From NCBI GenBank assembly GCA_016745315.1, contig CP066886.1:5270501-5334500 (forward strand): a stretch of DNA of 64,000 nt. Reading direction: 5' to 3'. How positions within the stretch are numbered: position 1 is the first letter of the stretch; each line of letters opens with the position of its first letter. The notes beneath the pieces are model-generated. The model worked only from the letters and a program-made list of their open reading frames with translations, was not told the origin of the DNA and ran no database searches. Positions 1 through 9,787 of this stretch are shown in pieces. Source of the DNA: Arthrospira sp. PCC 9108. Lineage in GTDB: Bacteria; Cyanobacteriota; Cyanobacteriia; Cyanobacteriales; Microcoleaceae. The translations under genes were made by a program, and so were the position numbers.

Positions 1-496
1 GTCTGAAAAAATGAGAGATTAACCCTTTAATTCTCAACTATCGGGGCGGGTTCTACCGTTAATGAACTGCCCCACCCCCTCCCCCTGCTTGTGGCATTTT
101 ATATAAGTTTTGCTAATTAATACAACCAAATATATTTTTTTTTCCAAAGATTGTTAAGAATTAATACAATTTTATTGCCAATTCCTCGCAAAAAGTTGAC
201 GAGATTATAGGGGTTGTGGTAAGCTGGGAGAAATTGCACCCAAGGGCTTACTGTGCCTATATGCAAAAATACAGCCGGAAACCCTGATTATCTCGCGGTT
301 AAAGTTATTCTGCCAGCAAAAAATAAAATTCACGATGCACGAGTTTTTGAGGAAAATGCCCCCACTATTTTTATCACCCTTGACAAAAACCATATTTTGT
401 GCATTCCCCCCAAAAGCCACAAGTAATAATCAGATCCTCACCCGAAATTGCCAGATCAACAGAGTTTGAGAATAGCGGGTGAGGAGGGGGAAAGAA
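1..496. other. Non-coding left edge, downstream of aar
   Basis: I see no convincing gene here. The short reading frame on the minus strand (205-420) has no recognisable domain and AT-rich, non-coding-like composition. Around positions 43-76 there is a GGGGCGGGTT segment followed by a partly complementary CCCCACCCC stretch, reminiscent of the palindromic repeats found near 9.1, 51.6 and 61.5 kb. The region lies 3' of aar and may contain its transcript end. Confidence 0.4.
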
Positions 497-1516
497 TTAT
501 AACATCAGTGGCTTAAAACCATGTTTAATAGACATCCGACCAATCATATCCATTTTATCCAAAGTGATTTGATTTCGGCCCCAAGAAAAATTGGTATATA
601 TAGCCTCAAACTCCAATAACATAGATTCCGCAAAACAGGCGAATAGCTGGCGACCGGGAACATTCATATTGACAATTTTCATGATTTTCCAGTCAATATC
701 TAAAGCGTGTTCCACAATGCCCCCAGACAGGACATGAACACCGGGACTTTGAAACTTAGTTGCCATATTTTTAGGATAGCCGCCATCAATCAACAAACAG
801 GGTTTTTTCAAAACCTCCGGGTCAATTTCCACCCCCTGGGGCATACTAGCGACCCAAACCACAATATCAGCCTTGGGTAATGCTTCATCTAAGGCCATAA
901 TTTTACCCCGTCCCAATTCAGCTTGGAGGTTTTGGAGTCTTTGGCGATCGCGAGCAATCAATAGTATTTCAGCCACATCAAGTCTGCCATTTAGCCACCG
1001 ACAAACCGCACTCCCAATATCTCCGGTAGCACCACAAACCGCCACAGTAGCCTTAGATAAATCTATTCCTAATTTCGGTGCGGCTTGTTCAACTTGACGG
1101 CAAATAATATAAGCCGTGTGTGTGTTTCCGGTAGTGAAGCGCTCAAACTCTAACTTAATGTTGCGAATTCTACCCAGTTGATCCAAATTAAATCTCTCCA
1201 AAATAATCGAAGAAAACCCCCCCAAAGCCGTAATATTAATGCCATTTTTTTGAGCATGAGCCATAGCATTAATAATTTTGCGAGTAGCAGCTTTCATGCG
1301 GTTAGTAGCCAACATTTCGGGTAAGAAGCAAGACTCTACATACCTACCCTCAATTACCTGACCCGTAATACTTGTTACCTTAAGATCCTCAACAATTACG
1401 GGTGGTGCGCTGCACCAAAAATCCAGACCTTGATCAGCATATTCTGCATAACCCAAATCCCGAGCCACAACCTGGGCGTGTTCCAAACTGGTAAGATGAC
1501 CGATGAGACCAAACAT
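497..1516 (-). CDS. aar: Long-chain acyl-[acyl-carrier-protein] reductase (AAR)
   Basis: Reduces long-chain acyl-ACP to the fatty aldehyde with NADPH, the first step of cyanobacterial alkane biosynthesis; soluble enzyme. The 339-residue length matches the family. Residues 162-168 read GATGDIG, the Rossmann nucleotide-binding loop, and Cys294 in LFACFAES is at the position of the acyl-enzyme cysteine of the Synechococcus elongatus enzyme. The N-terminus MFGLIGHLTS is typical. Its partner ado lies upstream on the same strand, but about 760 bp away, with a decayed transposase gene between them, so aar may need its own promoter. Identification is firm. Confidence 0.96.
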   Translation of the reverse strand: MFGLIGHLTSLEHAQVVARDLGYAEYADQGLDFWCSAPPVIVEDLKVTSITGQVIEGRYVESCFLPEMLATNRMKAATRKIINAMAHAQKNGINITALGGFSSIILERFNLDQLGRIRNIKLEFERFTTGNTHTAYIICRQVEQAAPKLGIDLSKATVAVCGATGDIGSAVCRWLNGRLDVAEILLIARDRQRLQNLQAELGRGKIMALDEALPKADIVVWVASMPQGVEIDPEVLKKPCLLIDGGYPKNMATKFQSPGVHVLSGGIVEHALDIDWKIMKIVNMNVPGRQLFACFAESMLLEFEAIYTNFSWGRNQITLDKMDMIGRMSIKHGFKPLML

Positions 1517-1559
1517 GATTCGATTGAGTTATTTAGTTATTTTTAGTTAACATCCTCTT

Positions 1560-2275
1560 GGGGGAGGCTATTCTATTTACCGATCTCCCGGCAAAAATAT
1601 GGGAGTCGATGCCGGATATAGAAATTAATTTTACCTGCAAAGGAGCAGGTTGGCTTGTGACTTTATCCTTAATCTCATCACCAACCTGCCCATAGTGCCA
1701 GCAATTCAGAATGAAGCCCTCCCCACCTGCGAGGGCGCGAGGTGGGAGTGTCTTATGGTAATCCCGGACTCGCCTGAGTCCAAATATCACACAAACAAGC
1801 CCAGCTTCTAGGCGAACCTCCAGAACATTTGCGCGAGCCCTCCTCACCGTCATTTCTGCGAGTGAGCTTCAGCATTCCTCTCGGCAATATCTTGACTTCC
1901 ATTCAGGTCGCAGTTATAGCGCTTCCCATGGGAAAATACAGCCAGAGCATAGTTTTTTGAGTCTCGTTTCACCATCCTAGACCCATCGTAAGCCAGTTTT
2001 GATGCTGACCTGCCCAATGGCGCTGATGGCCGCTCTGCGGTAGTAGCTAGGGAACTTGTAGAATATCCTATCGATGGACGGGTATTTCACGACAGGACGT
2101 TTAGCTGTTGCGTGGATTAAACGCTCTAGGGCTGGGATTTGTTGCTCAGAGGATCAGGCTATGACGATTAAGACCGTGGCGATCGCAGACCGCCACCTGT
2201 TCAGCGGTTCGGCTGCGCTCACCGACAGCACCGACAGCACCGACCGTTTTTGTTCAAAATCTCAACCTGACTAAG
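1560..2275 (-). pseudogene. Decayed TnpB-type (IS200/IS605-like) transposase remnant
   Basis: Translating the minus strand from about 2270 to 1720 gives broken TnpB-like pieces: a segment containing IHATAKRPVVKYPSI, then FPSYYRRAAISAIGQV and IKTGLRWV, followed after stops and frame changes by YNCDLNGSQDIAERNAEA. The last resembles the late RuvC motif of TnpB proteins (DxNgAxNIAaR). Near 1720-1757 lies a hairpin with arms CCCACCT and AGGTGGG beside GTGTC, like the terminal hairpins of cyanobacterial TnpB elements. No continuous reading frame remains; short open stretches at 1533-1853 (minus) and 2074-2274 (plus) are by-products. Assignment rests on motif reading by eye. Confidence 0.55.
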
Positions 2276-2971
2276 TTAAACTCCTGCCAAGCCATAAGCA
2301 GACATCCGCATAATATCGCGGGTAGTGAAACCAATATTGCTCAGAGCTTCCCCATAGGCAATCATGAAGTCCTCAATTAAGGCTTCTTTCTCCATTCCCA
2401 GGATACTGGCATCTTTTTCCACCTGGTTAAGCATTTTCCAGACCAGGGGTAAGTTTTGGCGGTTAGCTTCTTCTAATTCAGCTTTGGACTCTTCAAAGTG
2501 AGCTTTCAGCCACTCCTCGCCAAAGTTCAGATGCTCGTACTCATCTTTAACCACGCCTTCGGTAATTTTGCGAGCAAAGGGATCAGCCACCGGGATATAG
2601 ATGTTGTAAGCAGCGATCGCAAAACTTTCAATAATTAAAGATTGGATCAGCAAACAAGTGACCAACTTACCTTCAGCCGCCGCCTTTTGGAAGTTACCAT
2701 GCAGTTGAGCAAAGAACTCACGGCCAAAGTCCATGTCGGGGCTAACTTCCAGGTTGCGACCACAAGCCTGAAACCCTTTCATGTGACGCTTTTCCATTTT
2801 CGACAGACGAATCAACTCTTCCCGTTCTTCCGGCAGCATTTCACCCAGTTTGATGTAATTATCATATGCTTCTTGCTCACCTTCAATTACGATCGCATTA
2901 ATCCGGCTATAGGCATCTTTATAGGTTTCGTTCTGAAAGTCTAGTTCAGCAATTGTTTCAAGCTGTGGCAT
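2276..2971 (-). CDS. ado: Aldehyde-deformylating oxygenase (alkane synthase, ADO)
   Basis: Converts Cn fatty aldehydes to Cn-1 alkanes plus formate with O2 and reduced ferredoxin, using a ferritin-like di-iron site. The 231 residues contain all expected iron ligands at canonical numbering: Glu32, Glu60, His63 (MEKRH), Glu115 (IIESFA), Glu144 and His147 (KDEYEH). It is the functional partner of aar downstream on the same strand; the long intervening relic makes the spacing unusual. An AG-rich stretch just before the ATG (complement of atttctcctgg near 2975-2990) can serve as ribosome binding site. Confidence 0.97.
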   Translation of the reverse strand: MPQLETIAELDFQNETYKDAYSRINAIVIEGEQEAYDNYIKLGEMLPEEREELIRLSKMEKRHMKGFQACGRNLEVSPDMDFGREFFAQLHGNFQKAAAEGKLVTCLLIQSLIIESFAIAAYNIYIPVADPFARKITEGVVKDEYEHLNFGEEWLKAHFEESKAELEEANRQNLPLVWKMLNQVEKDASILGMEKEALIEDFMIAYGEALSNIGFTTRDIMRMSAYGLAGV

Positions 2972-3446
2972 AAATTAAATTTCTCCTGGTAACAAACAAA
3001 TGAGCTGTTCTTGACACTCCCACCCTTATTAGCAGTGGAATTCTTGGTTCACTGATATCACTTACACATCCAACTCGAAAGCCAGATATCCAGAGGTAGA
3101 TATCTCCCCAAGCGTTTTGCTCTCATGTCCGAGAACCTGTTTCGATCTGCCTGACCGTACAGTGGGGGTCAAAATTCTGCTATTTTTATGGCTTGCTTCC
3201 CCCATCAATGGCCATTACACTGAGAATCCAGATACAGAATTATGGCATCTGACTCACTCAATGGCCTTTAGCATCAGCAAGCATTAGGATCTTTATAGTT
3301 TACTTTATCTATTTATTCCAGGAATTGACCAACTTTGTCGTATTTTCTAAGATTAGTTCCTGACACACCCAGTTAAACTTAATAATCATGGCATTTTTGA
3401 TAAGTTTATCTTAATCCAATTTTCGATCGCTCTGTAACTCAACTTT
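2972..3446. mobile_element. Intergenic region with IS200/IS605-like end relic
   Basis: This 475-bp divergent spacer between ado and the permease gene must hold both promoters. At about 3012-3052 it contains TTGACACTCCCACCC, a short loop and an imperfect complement leading into ATTCTTGGTTCAC. This arrangement resembles terminal hairpins of TnpB-carrying elements in cyanobacteria, and the GTGTC/CCCACC sequence also occurs in the relic between aar and ado. No coding frame is seen. The call as an IS end is tentative. Confidence 0.35.
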
Positions 3447-4262
3447 ATGAAAAAATCTGTAAACTGGAATACTTTTTTTCAGGTGCTAACCCTGTTGTTG
3501 TTACTGGTGGGGGCGGGAATTGTCCTGCTGCCCCTAGTGATCGTAGTGTTCACCTCCCTATCAGAACCTAGCGCCGCCGATAGTTCTCAGCTTACCCTGG
3601 CAAACTACCAACAGGCATGGCAGCGGGGTAGCTTTCTGTTAGCCTTCGCTAATTCCACCTTTGTCGCCTTATCTGTAACCGCCTTTCAGGTGATCACCTC
3701 AGCCCTAGCGGGTTATGCCCTAGCGCGACTCAAATTTCGCGGCCGACAGGCGATCGTCTTAGTAGTCTTGGCGACCTTGGTAATTCCCTTTCAATTGTTA
3801 GTAGTTCCCATTTTTCTCGTCCTCAAATGGGGTCATTTACTCAACTCCTACTGGGCCTTAATCCTACCCACAGCCGTCAATGGCTTCGGGATTTTTCTGT
3901 TACGCCAATATTTCATCACCATTCCCTTAGCCTTAGAGGAAGCGGCCACCATTGACGGGGCCAACCGCTGGCAAATTCTCACCCAGATCATGCTACCCCT
4001 AGCCCGTCCCGCCCTGGTAACCCTGTTTCTATTTACCTTCATTGGCGAATGGAATGATTTATTCAAGCCCTTAGTATTTACCACCCGACCCGAGTTAAGA
4101 ACCGTACAACTAGCTTTAGCCGAATTTCAGGAACAGTTTACCAGCAGTTGGCAACTACTAATGGCCGCCGTAGTTATTGCCACTGTCCCCGTGGTGATCT
4201 TATTCCTGTTGGGTCAGCGACAGTTCATCCGAGGCATTGCTACCACAGGAATTAAAAATTAA
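3447..4262 (+). CDS. Carbohydrate ABC transporter permease (MalG/GgtD-type)
   Basis: Inner-membrane permease of a CUT1-type sugar ABC importer. The 271 residues have about six hydrophobic segments, beginning with a long N-terminal one (VLTLLLLLVGAGIVLLPLVI). The cytoplasmic EAA loop that contacts the ATPase is present near residues 160-180 (EEAATIDGANRWQI). The partner permease, binding protein and ATPase are not in this window, so the substrate cannot be read. Because a glucosylglycerol locus lies nearby, a GgtD-like role is possible but unproven. The ATG at 3447 gives a sensible N-terminus. Confidence 0.88.
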   Translation: MKKSVNWNTFFQVLTLLLLLVGAGIVLLPLVIVVFTSLSEPSAADSSQLTLANYQQAWQRGSFLLAFANSTFVALSVTAFQVITSALAGYALARLKFRGRQAIVLVVLATLVIPFQLLVVPIFLVLKWGHLLNSYWALILPTAVNGFGIFLLRQYFITIPLALEEAATIDGANRWQILTQIMLPLARPALVTLFLFTFIGEWNDLFKPLVFTTRPELRTVQLALAEFQEQFTSSWQLLMAAVVIATVPVVILFLLGQRQFIRGIATTGIKN

Positions 4263-4353
4263 CCCCTCAGCAATTGACAATGGTTTGGCGATCGGGTTTG
4301 ATGAGAAGAGGAGAAACAGATGAGCAGCCGATGTTCTGGTGAGGCAAATAGGG

Positions 4354-5150
4354 ATGTTGAAACGATTGCGAGTTCTGATCATCATGGGTTTAGTTTCCCT
4401 GATGCTGGGGGGATGTGTTCACTCCGATATAGGGATTGAATTTTCTGATCAGACCCACGGCAAAATTGTCCAGCATATCCGGTTAGCCGAAGAAGTGACT
4501 AACTTAGGGTCAGACGCTTTAGATGAGTGGCTTCCGAGTCTACGTCGTCGCGCCAAACTTCTCAACGGTAAAGCTAAACAATTGTCCAATCAGGAGATTG
4601 AAGTTACTATCCCCTTTTACAATGGGGCAGATTTACAGAAAAAATTTAGCGCCTTTTTTAACCCCATCACTCCCCCCTCTAGCCGATCGCTTCCGGCTAC
4701 AGAAGGGCAACTACCACAATTTGCCTCAGATTTGCGCTTAAAGCAAAATAACTTAATATTTGCTCTGCGTAATCGGATTAACCTAGAATTAGACCTAACA
4801 TCCCTAGCCCTAGTTGCCAGTGAGGATAACGTTATTGTTGGTGCCGAAAACCTGATCGACCTAGAATTTAGGCTGATCACCCCTTGGGGGCGCGGGTGAT
4901 AGCTGACGGTAACCCCGACTCCGACTCCGACCGGACTACACCAGAAAACCGCAAATTGGTAGTATGGACTCTCCAACCTGGGGAGATTAACCGACTAGAA
5001 GCCATTTTCTGGGTTCCTAGTCCTGTCGGCATTGGCACAGCCATCATTGTCCTGTTCGCATATTTTGGCTTCCTGCTGAAGTATCGACTGTTATCACCCA
5101 CTACCACACCAGCCGCCAACAATAATCAACCCGTTACCTCAGATAACTAA
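4354..5150 (+). pseudogene. DUF3153-type lipoprotein, split by a one-base frameshift
   Basis: Cyanobacterial conserved protein of unknown function. The first part (ATG at 4354, in frame to 4899) opens with a hydrophobic stretch ending LMLGGC, a lipobox that suggests a lipid-anchored protein. The second part, in another frame up to 5150, continues as GARVIADGNP and includes a membrane helix (GIGTAIIVLFAYFGFLL) and a short tail. Adding one G to the five-G run at 4886-4890 joins them through PWGARV and restores about 265 residues, the layout I expect for the family. Either a real frameshift or a homopolymer undercall. Confidence 0.75.
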
Positions 5151-5253
5151 AAATGGGTTAATTATACACTGGTGATTACTTGAGTCGAAAAGACTGGTTT
5201 TTTTATGGTCTCTAAACCCTTCCAAAATATTTGACAAGCCGCGCTAACTTTTT

Positions 5254-6387
5254 ATGAGAATCGCCCTTTTTACTGAAACATTTTTACCGAAAATAGATGG
5301 GATTGTCACCCGTTTATGTCATACCGCCGAACAACTCAATCGCCTAGGTGATGAGGTGCTAATAGTTTCTCCAGAAGGTGGATTAACCGAATATAAAGGC
5401 TGTCAAATCTACGGTGTAGAGGGATTTCCTCTCCCCATGTATCCTGAACTCAAAATCGGTCTTCCTCATCCGGGAATTGGGGCAAAATTAGCGGAATTTA
5501 AACCAGATATTATCCATGTAGCCAACCCAGCCGTATTGGGATTAAGTGGCCTGTATTATGGTAAAAAACTCAACGTCGGGTTAGTAGCCTCCTACCATAC
5601 CCATCTACCCCAATACCTGCACCACTACGGCTTAGGAATGCTAGAGGAATTCCTGTGGGGGTTATTGCGTACAGCCCATAATCAGGCTATGTTAAACCTG
5701 TGTACCTCCACAGCAATGGTTGAGGAGTTACGCAATCATGGCATTGAACGGGTAGACCTATGGCAGAGGGGGGTGGATACAGAAATGTTCCAACCCCATA
5801 AAGCCACTAAAGAAATGCGCGATCGCCTCAGTATGGGAAACCCAGACGATACCCTACTGTTGTATGTAGGCAGACTAGGAGCCGAAAAAGAAATCGATCG
5901 CATTAAACCTATTCTAGCAGCAATACCCAACGCCCGTCTCGCCCTAGTCGGAGATGGTCCGAACCGGGAAAACCTAGAACAGCATTTTGCCGGAACTCCC
6001 ACCAACTTCGTCGGTTATCTGCGGGGAGAGCAATTAGCGGCCGCTTACGCCTGCGCTGATGCCTTTATTTTCCCTTCCCGGACAGAAACCCTAGGTTTAG
6101 TCCTCCTCGAAGCTATGGCGGCAGGAACCCCCGTAGTTGCCGCGCGGTCTGGGGGAATTCCTGATATTGTCACTGACGGAGTAAATGGCTATCTGTTTGA
6201 CCCCCAGGATGAACAAGGAGCCATCAAAGCCACCAGTAGACTATTATCCCATAGTGATGAGCGGGAACTGTTGCGACAAAATGCCCGATTAGAAGCCGAA
6301 CGCTGGGGGTGGGCTGCTGCTACTAGCCAACTGAGGCGCTATTATCAAAATATTTTGGCTCGTGAATCACTGCCCTCTGTTGCTTAG
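5254..6387 (+). CDS. sqdX: Sulfolipid synthase, UDP-sulfoquinovose:diacylglycerol sulfoquinovosyltransferase
   Basis: Last step of sulfoquinovosyldiacylglycerol synthesis: moves sulfoquinovose from UDP-sulfoquinovose to diacylglycerol at the thylakoid or plasma membrane. The 377-residue GT4-type protein begins MRIALFTETFLPKIDGI, contains YHTHLPQYLHHYGLG typical of SqdX, VGRLGAEKEI at the start of the C-terminal Rossmann domain, and PSRTETLGLVLLEAMAAG, the E-x7-E nucleotide-sugar motif. sqdB is not in the window. A hairpin downstream (6414-6440) may end the transcript. Confidence 0.93.
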   Translation: MRIALFTETFLPKIDGIVTRLCHTAEQLNRLGDEVLIVSPEGGLTEYKGCQIYGVEGFPLPMYPELKIGLPHPGIGAKLAEFKPDIIHVANPAVLGLSGLYYGKKLNVGLVASYHTHLPQYLHHYGLGMLEEFLWGLLRTAHNQAMLNLCTSTAMVEELRNHGIERVDLWQRGVDTEMFQPHKATKEMRDRLSMGNPDDTLLLYVGRLGAEKEIDRIKPILAAIPNARLALVGDGPNRENLEQHFAGTPTNFVGYLRGEQLAAAYACADAFIFPSRTETLGLVLLEAMAAGTPVVAARSGGIPDIVTDGVNGYLFDPQDEQGAIKATSRLLSHSDERELLRQNARLEAERWGWAAATSQLRRYYQNILARESLPSVA

Positions 6388-6413
6388 TTGAAAGGAAACC
6401 CGTAGACTTGAGA

Positions 6414-6447
6414 CAAGGAATAGATTATCGCTGTTCCTTGCTTCTTC
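6414..6447 (+). terminator. Candidate hairpin terminator after sqdX
   Basis: Perfect 7-bp inverted repeat CAAGGAA ... TTCCTTG (6414-6420 and 6434-6440), 13-base loop, followed by a pyrimidine-rich CTTCTTCCTTTT tract, 27 bp after the sqdX stop. The imperfect T-run lowers confidence. Confidence 0.45.
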
Positions 6448-6515
6448 CTTTTGAGGCTACTGAATCGGGGGATAAACCGTTCAGATGGAGTCCTTTGTCA
6501 ATTTAACCCCGACCC

Positions 6516-9122
6516 ATGACAGTTTCCCACGCAGGTAGCATTCTGGCTACATTGACTCAAGTTAATCGCATGGGCTTGTTGGCAGATCGTGTGAAAAATC
6601 TGCCAATGGGAGAGTTTATTTGTATTCTCGATTTCATTACCGCAGAATTTCAACAATTTCTCCGAGCTATCGAACTGATTAACAATGAAGCGATCGAAAC
6701 CCTCCTCGAACAGCTTCTCGATGCCTTTACTCTCAAAATCGGACAAATCCTAGAAGCCGATCGCACTACCATTTTTTTAATTAATCGCAACAAGGGTCAG
6801 CTTTGGTACAAAACCTCTCCCGAAACCAACTCTACTGACGGCGAGGGTAACTCCGACGCTAAACATACCGAGGAAATTCGCCTACCCATGGATGTGGGTA
6901 TTCTCGGCCATGTCGCCTGTACCGGAGAAGCCCTCAATATCACCGATGCTCAAACCCATGAACTATTCGACCCCGCTATTGACCAACCTCATGGGTACGA
7001 AGCGCGTAGCATTCTCTGTATGCCTATTTTTAGCACCCAAAATCCTCAAGAAGCGGTGGCGGTGGTGCGACTCCTCAATAAAGCAGGCGATCGCCCTTTT
7101 ACCGAGGAAGACGAACAGCAATTTCGCTCCTTTGCTGATTCTATTGGTATTATCCTCGAAAGCTGCCAATCGTTTTTTGTCGCCGCCCGTAACCAGCGAG
7201 GTGTAGCAGCCCTCCTCAAAGCTACCACTACCCTCGGTCAGAGTTTAGATCTCGAAACTACTTTATTATCCGTAATGGAACAGGCCAGAGACCTAATGCA
7301 AGCCGATCGCAGTACCATTTTCCTACTCAAAAAAGAAACCGAGGAACTCTGGACTAAAGTGGCTAAGGCTGATGGTAAAACCATGATGGAAATTCGCATT
7401 CCGGCTAATAAGGGAATTGCGGGTTATGTGGCTTCCACAGGTCAAGTGCTAAATATTACCAATGCTTATGCAGACCCTCGCTTTGACCCGACCACCGATC
7501 GCAAAACTGGCTATCGCACTCGTAATATTCTCTGTATGCCAGTTTACAACGCTAAAGGTGAGCTGATCGGTGTCACTCAGTTAATCAATAAACATAAAGG
7601 CAGTTTCACTGATTCCGATGAGGAATTTCTGCGGGCTTTTAATGCTCAGGCGGGTATTGCTTTACAAAATGCCCAACTTTTTGAGAATGTCATGGTGGAG
7701 AAACAGTATCAAAAAGATATTCTCCAAAGTCTCTCAGATGTGGTTATTTCTACGGATTTACAAGGTCGCATTGTTACCATTAATGATGCTGCTTTGGAAT
7801 TGCTCGGCTGTCCCCGTCACCGTCCCCGCCATCGACAAATTCGCGAATATTGGGAAGAGCAACTTAGCGGACAATATATCTGGGATGTTCTTCCTATTGA
7901 AAATTTGCAATTGCGTCTTGAGGATAGTCTCAAATTTGCCGCCCGCCATTTTGTCCCGGAACAAAGTTTAACTGTGGGATTAGTGGAAATGATAGTTAGG
8001 GAATTTGGAGATAAAACACCCATTCCTATTTTGGTGGTTCCTGATGCGAAAAAACCAGATATTTATCATGTTTGGGGTCAAGAATATAGGCTTTTAGACG
8101 GCAATGCTTTGGCTGATAATCAGGCGATCGCTTCCGAAATTCGACAGCTAGAACGTAGCATTAATTTAACTGTTAATCCTTTGACTAACCCAGAAGGTGG
8201 TGTCCGGGGTGGTTTGGTGGTTTTGGAAGATATTAGCCGCGAAAAACGTATGAAAACTACCATGTATCGCTATATGACTCCTGGGGTGGCTGAACGGGTT
8301 ATGGCTTTGGGAGAAGATGCTTTGATGATTGGGGAAAGGAAAGAAGTAACTATTCTATTTTCTGATATTCGTGGCTATACCACCTTGACTGAAAATTTGG
8401 AAGCCTCTGATGTCGTGGCGTTGCTAAATCAATATTTTGAAACTATGGTGGAAGCCGTTTTTTCCCATGAAGGAACTTTGGATAAGTTTATCGGAGATGC
8501 ACTTATGGCGGTGTTTGGTGCGCCTCTTCCTCTCAGAGATAATCATGCTTGGATGGCGGTTAAGTCCGCTTTGGATATGCGAAAACGGTTGAAAGATTTT
8601 AATGAGTCTCGACCTAATGAACCTCAAATTAAAATTGGTATTGGTATGAGTTCGGGAGAAGTAGTATCGGGAAATATTGGCTCTCAAAAACGGATGGATT
8701 ATACTGTGATTGGCGATGGGGTTAATTTGAGTTCCCGCTTGGAACAGCTTACTAAATTGTATGGCTGTGATATTATTTTAAGTGAAATGACTTATAATTT
8801 GTGTGGCGATCGCATTTGGGTTAGGGAGTTGGATAAAGTCCGGGTTAAAGGTAAAAATAATGCCGTTAATATTTATGAGTTGATTGGCTCAAAAAATCAG
8901 GCTTTAGATGATGAATGGGTCGAGTTTTTGGGATATTATAATCTGGGACGACAGGCTTATTTAGCCAGGGATTTTGCCTTAGCTATTCAGCATTTTGAAG
9001 TGGCTAAAAAAATGCGATCGGATGATAGAGCCGTCGAAATTCATATCGGTCGCGCCCACAATTATCTACAAAATACCCCACCCTCCGACTGGGATGGTAT
9101 CCATACTATGACAACTAAATAA
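6516..9122 (+). CDS. Adenylate cyclase, GAF-GAF-PAS-class III cyclase (CyaB1/CyaB2-like)
   Basis: Predicted soluble cAMP synthase regulated by cyclic nucleotides bound to tandem GAF domains. Rough layout of the 868 residues: GAF-A 60-215, GAF-B 235-390, PAS 400-575, catalytic domain 600-790, TPR-like tail 800-850. GAF-B ends with INKHKGSFTDSDEEF, matching the NKFDE signature; GAF-A has LNKAGDRPFTEEDE. In the cyclase domain, Asp617 (FSDIRGY) and Asp661 are metal ligands, Lys657 and Thr730 fit adenine selection as in Anabaena CyaB1, and Asn737 and Arg741 (VNLSSR) fit transition-state residues. A complete catalytic set suggests activity. Stands alone on the plus strand. Confidence 0.93.
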   Translation: MTVSHAGSILATLTQVNRMGLLADRVKNLPMGEFICILDFITAEFQQFLRAIELINNEAIETLLEQLLDAFTLKIGQILEADRTTIFLINRNKGQLWYKTSPETNSTDGEGNSDAKHTEEIRLPMDVGILGHVACTGEALNITDAQTHELFDPAIDQPHGYEARSILCMPIFSTQNPQEAVAVVRLLNKAGDRPFTEEDEQQFRSFADSIGIILESCQSFFVAARNQRGVAALLKATTTLGQSLDLETTLLSVMEQARDLMQADRSTIFLLKKETEELWTKVAKADGKTMMEIRIPANKGIAGYVASTGQVLNITNAYADPRFDPTTDRKTGYRTRNILCMPVYNAKGELIGVTQLINKHKGSFTDSDEEFLRAFNAQAGIALQNAQLFENVMVEKQYQKDILQSLSDVVISTDLQGRIVTINDAALELLGCPRHRPRHRQIREYWEEQLSGQYIWDVLPIENLQLRLEDSLKFAARHFVPEQSLTVGLVEMIVREFGDKTPIPILVVPDAKKPDIYHVWGQEYRLLDGNALADNQAIASEIRQLERSINLTVNPLTNPEGGVRGGLVVLEDISREKRMKTTMYRYMTPGVAERVMALGEDALMIGERKEVTILFSDIRGYTTLTENLEASDVVALLNQYFETMVEAVFSHEGTLDKFIGDALMAVFGAPLPLRDNHAWMAVKSALDMRKRLKDFNESRPNEPQIKIGIGMSSGEVVSGNIGSQKRMDYTVIGDGVNLSSRLEQLTKLYGCDIILSEMTYNLCGDRIWVRELDKVRVKGKNNAVNIYELIGSKNQALDDEWVEFLGYYNLGRQAYLARDFALAIQHFEVAKKMRSDDRAVEIHIGRAHNYLQNTPPSDWDGIHTMTTK

Positions 9123-9131
9123 TTGATAATT

Positions 9132-9526
9132 GATAATTGATTACTAGGTGGCGTGGGGCGGGTTTAGTAATCTTATTTTTTGTCAATTTCATTGACCGTG
9201 GAACCCGCCCCTACCGGATAATCGATAATTGATGACTAGGTGGCTTGGGGCGGGTTTAGTAATCTTATTTTTTGTCAATTTCATTGACCGTGGAACCCGC
9301 CCCTACCGGATAATCGATAATTGATGACTAGGTGGCTTGGGGCGGGTTTAGTAATCTTATTTGTTGTCAATTTGATTGACCGTGGAACCCGCCCCTACCG
9401 GATAATCGATAATTGATGACTAGGTGGCTTGGGGCGGGTTTAGTAATCTTATTTGTTGTCAATTTGATTGACCGTGGAACCCGCCCCTACCGGATAATCG
9501 ATAATTGATGACTAGGTGGCTTGGGG
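9132..9526. repeat. Tandem array of 92-bp palindromic repeats (4 copies plus a partial)
   Basis: Copies begin at 9132, 9224, 9316, 9408 and 9500 (partial), period exactly 92 bp. Each holds a long inverted repeat: GGGGCGGGTT near one end and AACCCGCCCC near the other, separated by about 45 bp, so each copy could form a stem-loop. Copies 1-2 share TTATTTTTTGTC and copies 3-4 share TTATTTGTTGTC, showing pairwise duplication. There are no variable spacers and no cas genes, so this is not a CRISPR. A close relative occurs at 51940-52012. The remaining spacer to 9787 shows no gene and probably holds the adhE promoter. Confidence 0.9.
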
Positions 9527-9787
9527 AATGTCGCAATTTGGATAGTTAATGGGAGGTTAAAATTTAGTTAATTCTTTAGGAAAGATGTATCATCGGATAC
9601 ACCATTTTACTATAATCAAGGGTAGAGGAGTCTCGCAAATTTGATGTTTTAGTAAGTCCTACCTACACAAATCAGGAACAAGCGCTATACTGTCTGGTAG
9701 TCAAAATCTTTGAGCAACTACTGTACTGCATGGGTCAGCCTAAGACCCTGTACATAGTTGGGCAATAGTCCTATCTGAGGTATTTTC

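Noticed and set aside
205..420. Small minus-strand reading frame of 71 codons
   Set aside because: No domain, unlikely composition, no ribosome-binding site that I can see; treated as chance.
2074..2274. 66-codon plus-strand frame between aar and ado
   Set aside because: Lies antisense over the TnpB-like remnant, whose motifs read on the minus strand.
9132..9526. Tandem repeats as a CRISPR array
   Set aside because: Units are repeated end to end without variable spacers, 92 bp is too long for a CRISPR repeat, and no cas genes are nearby.
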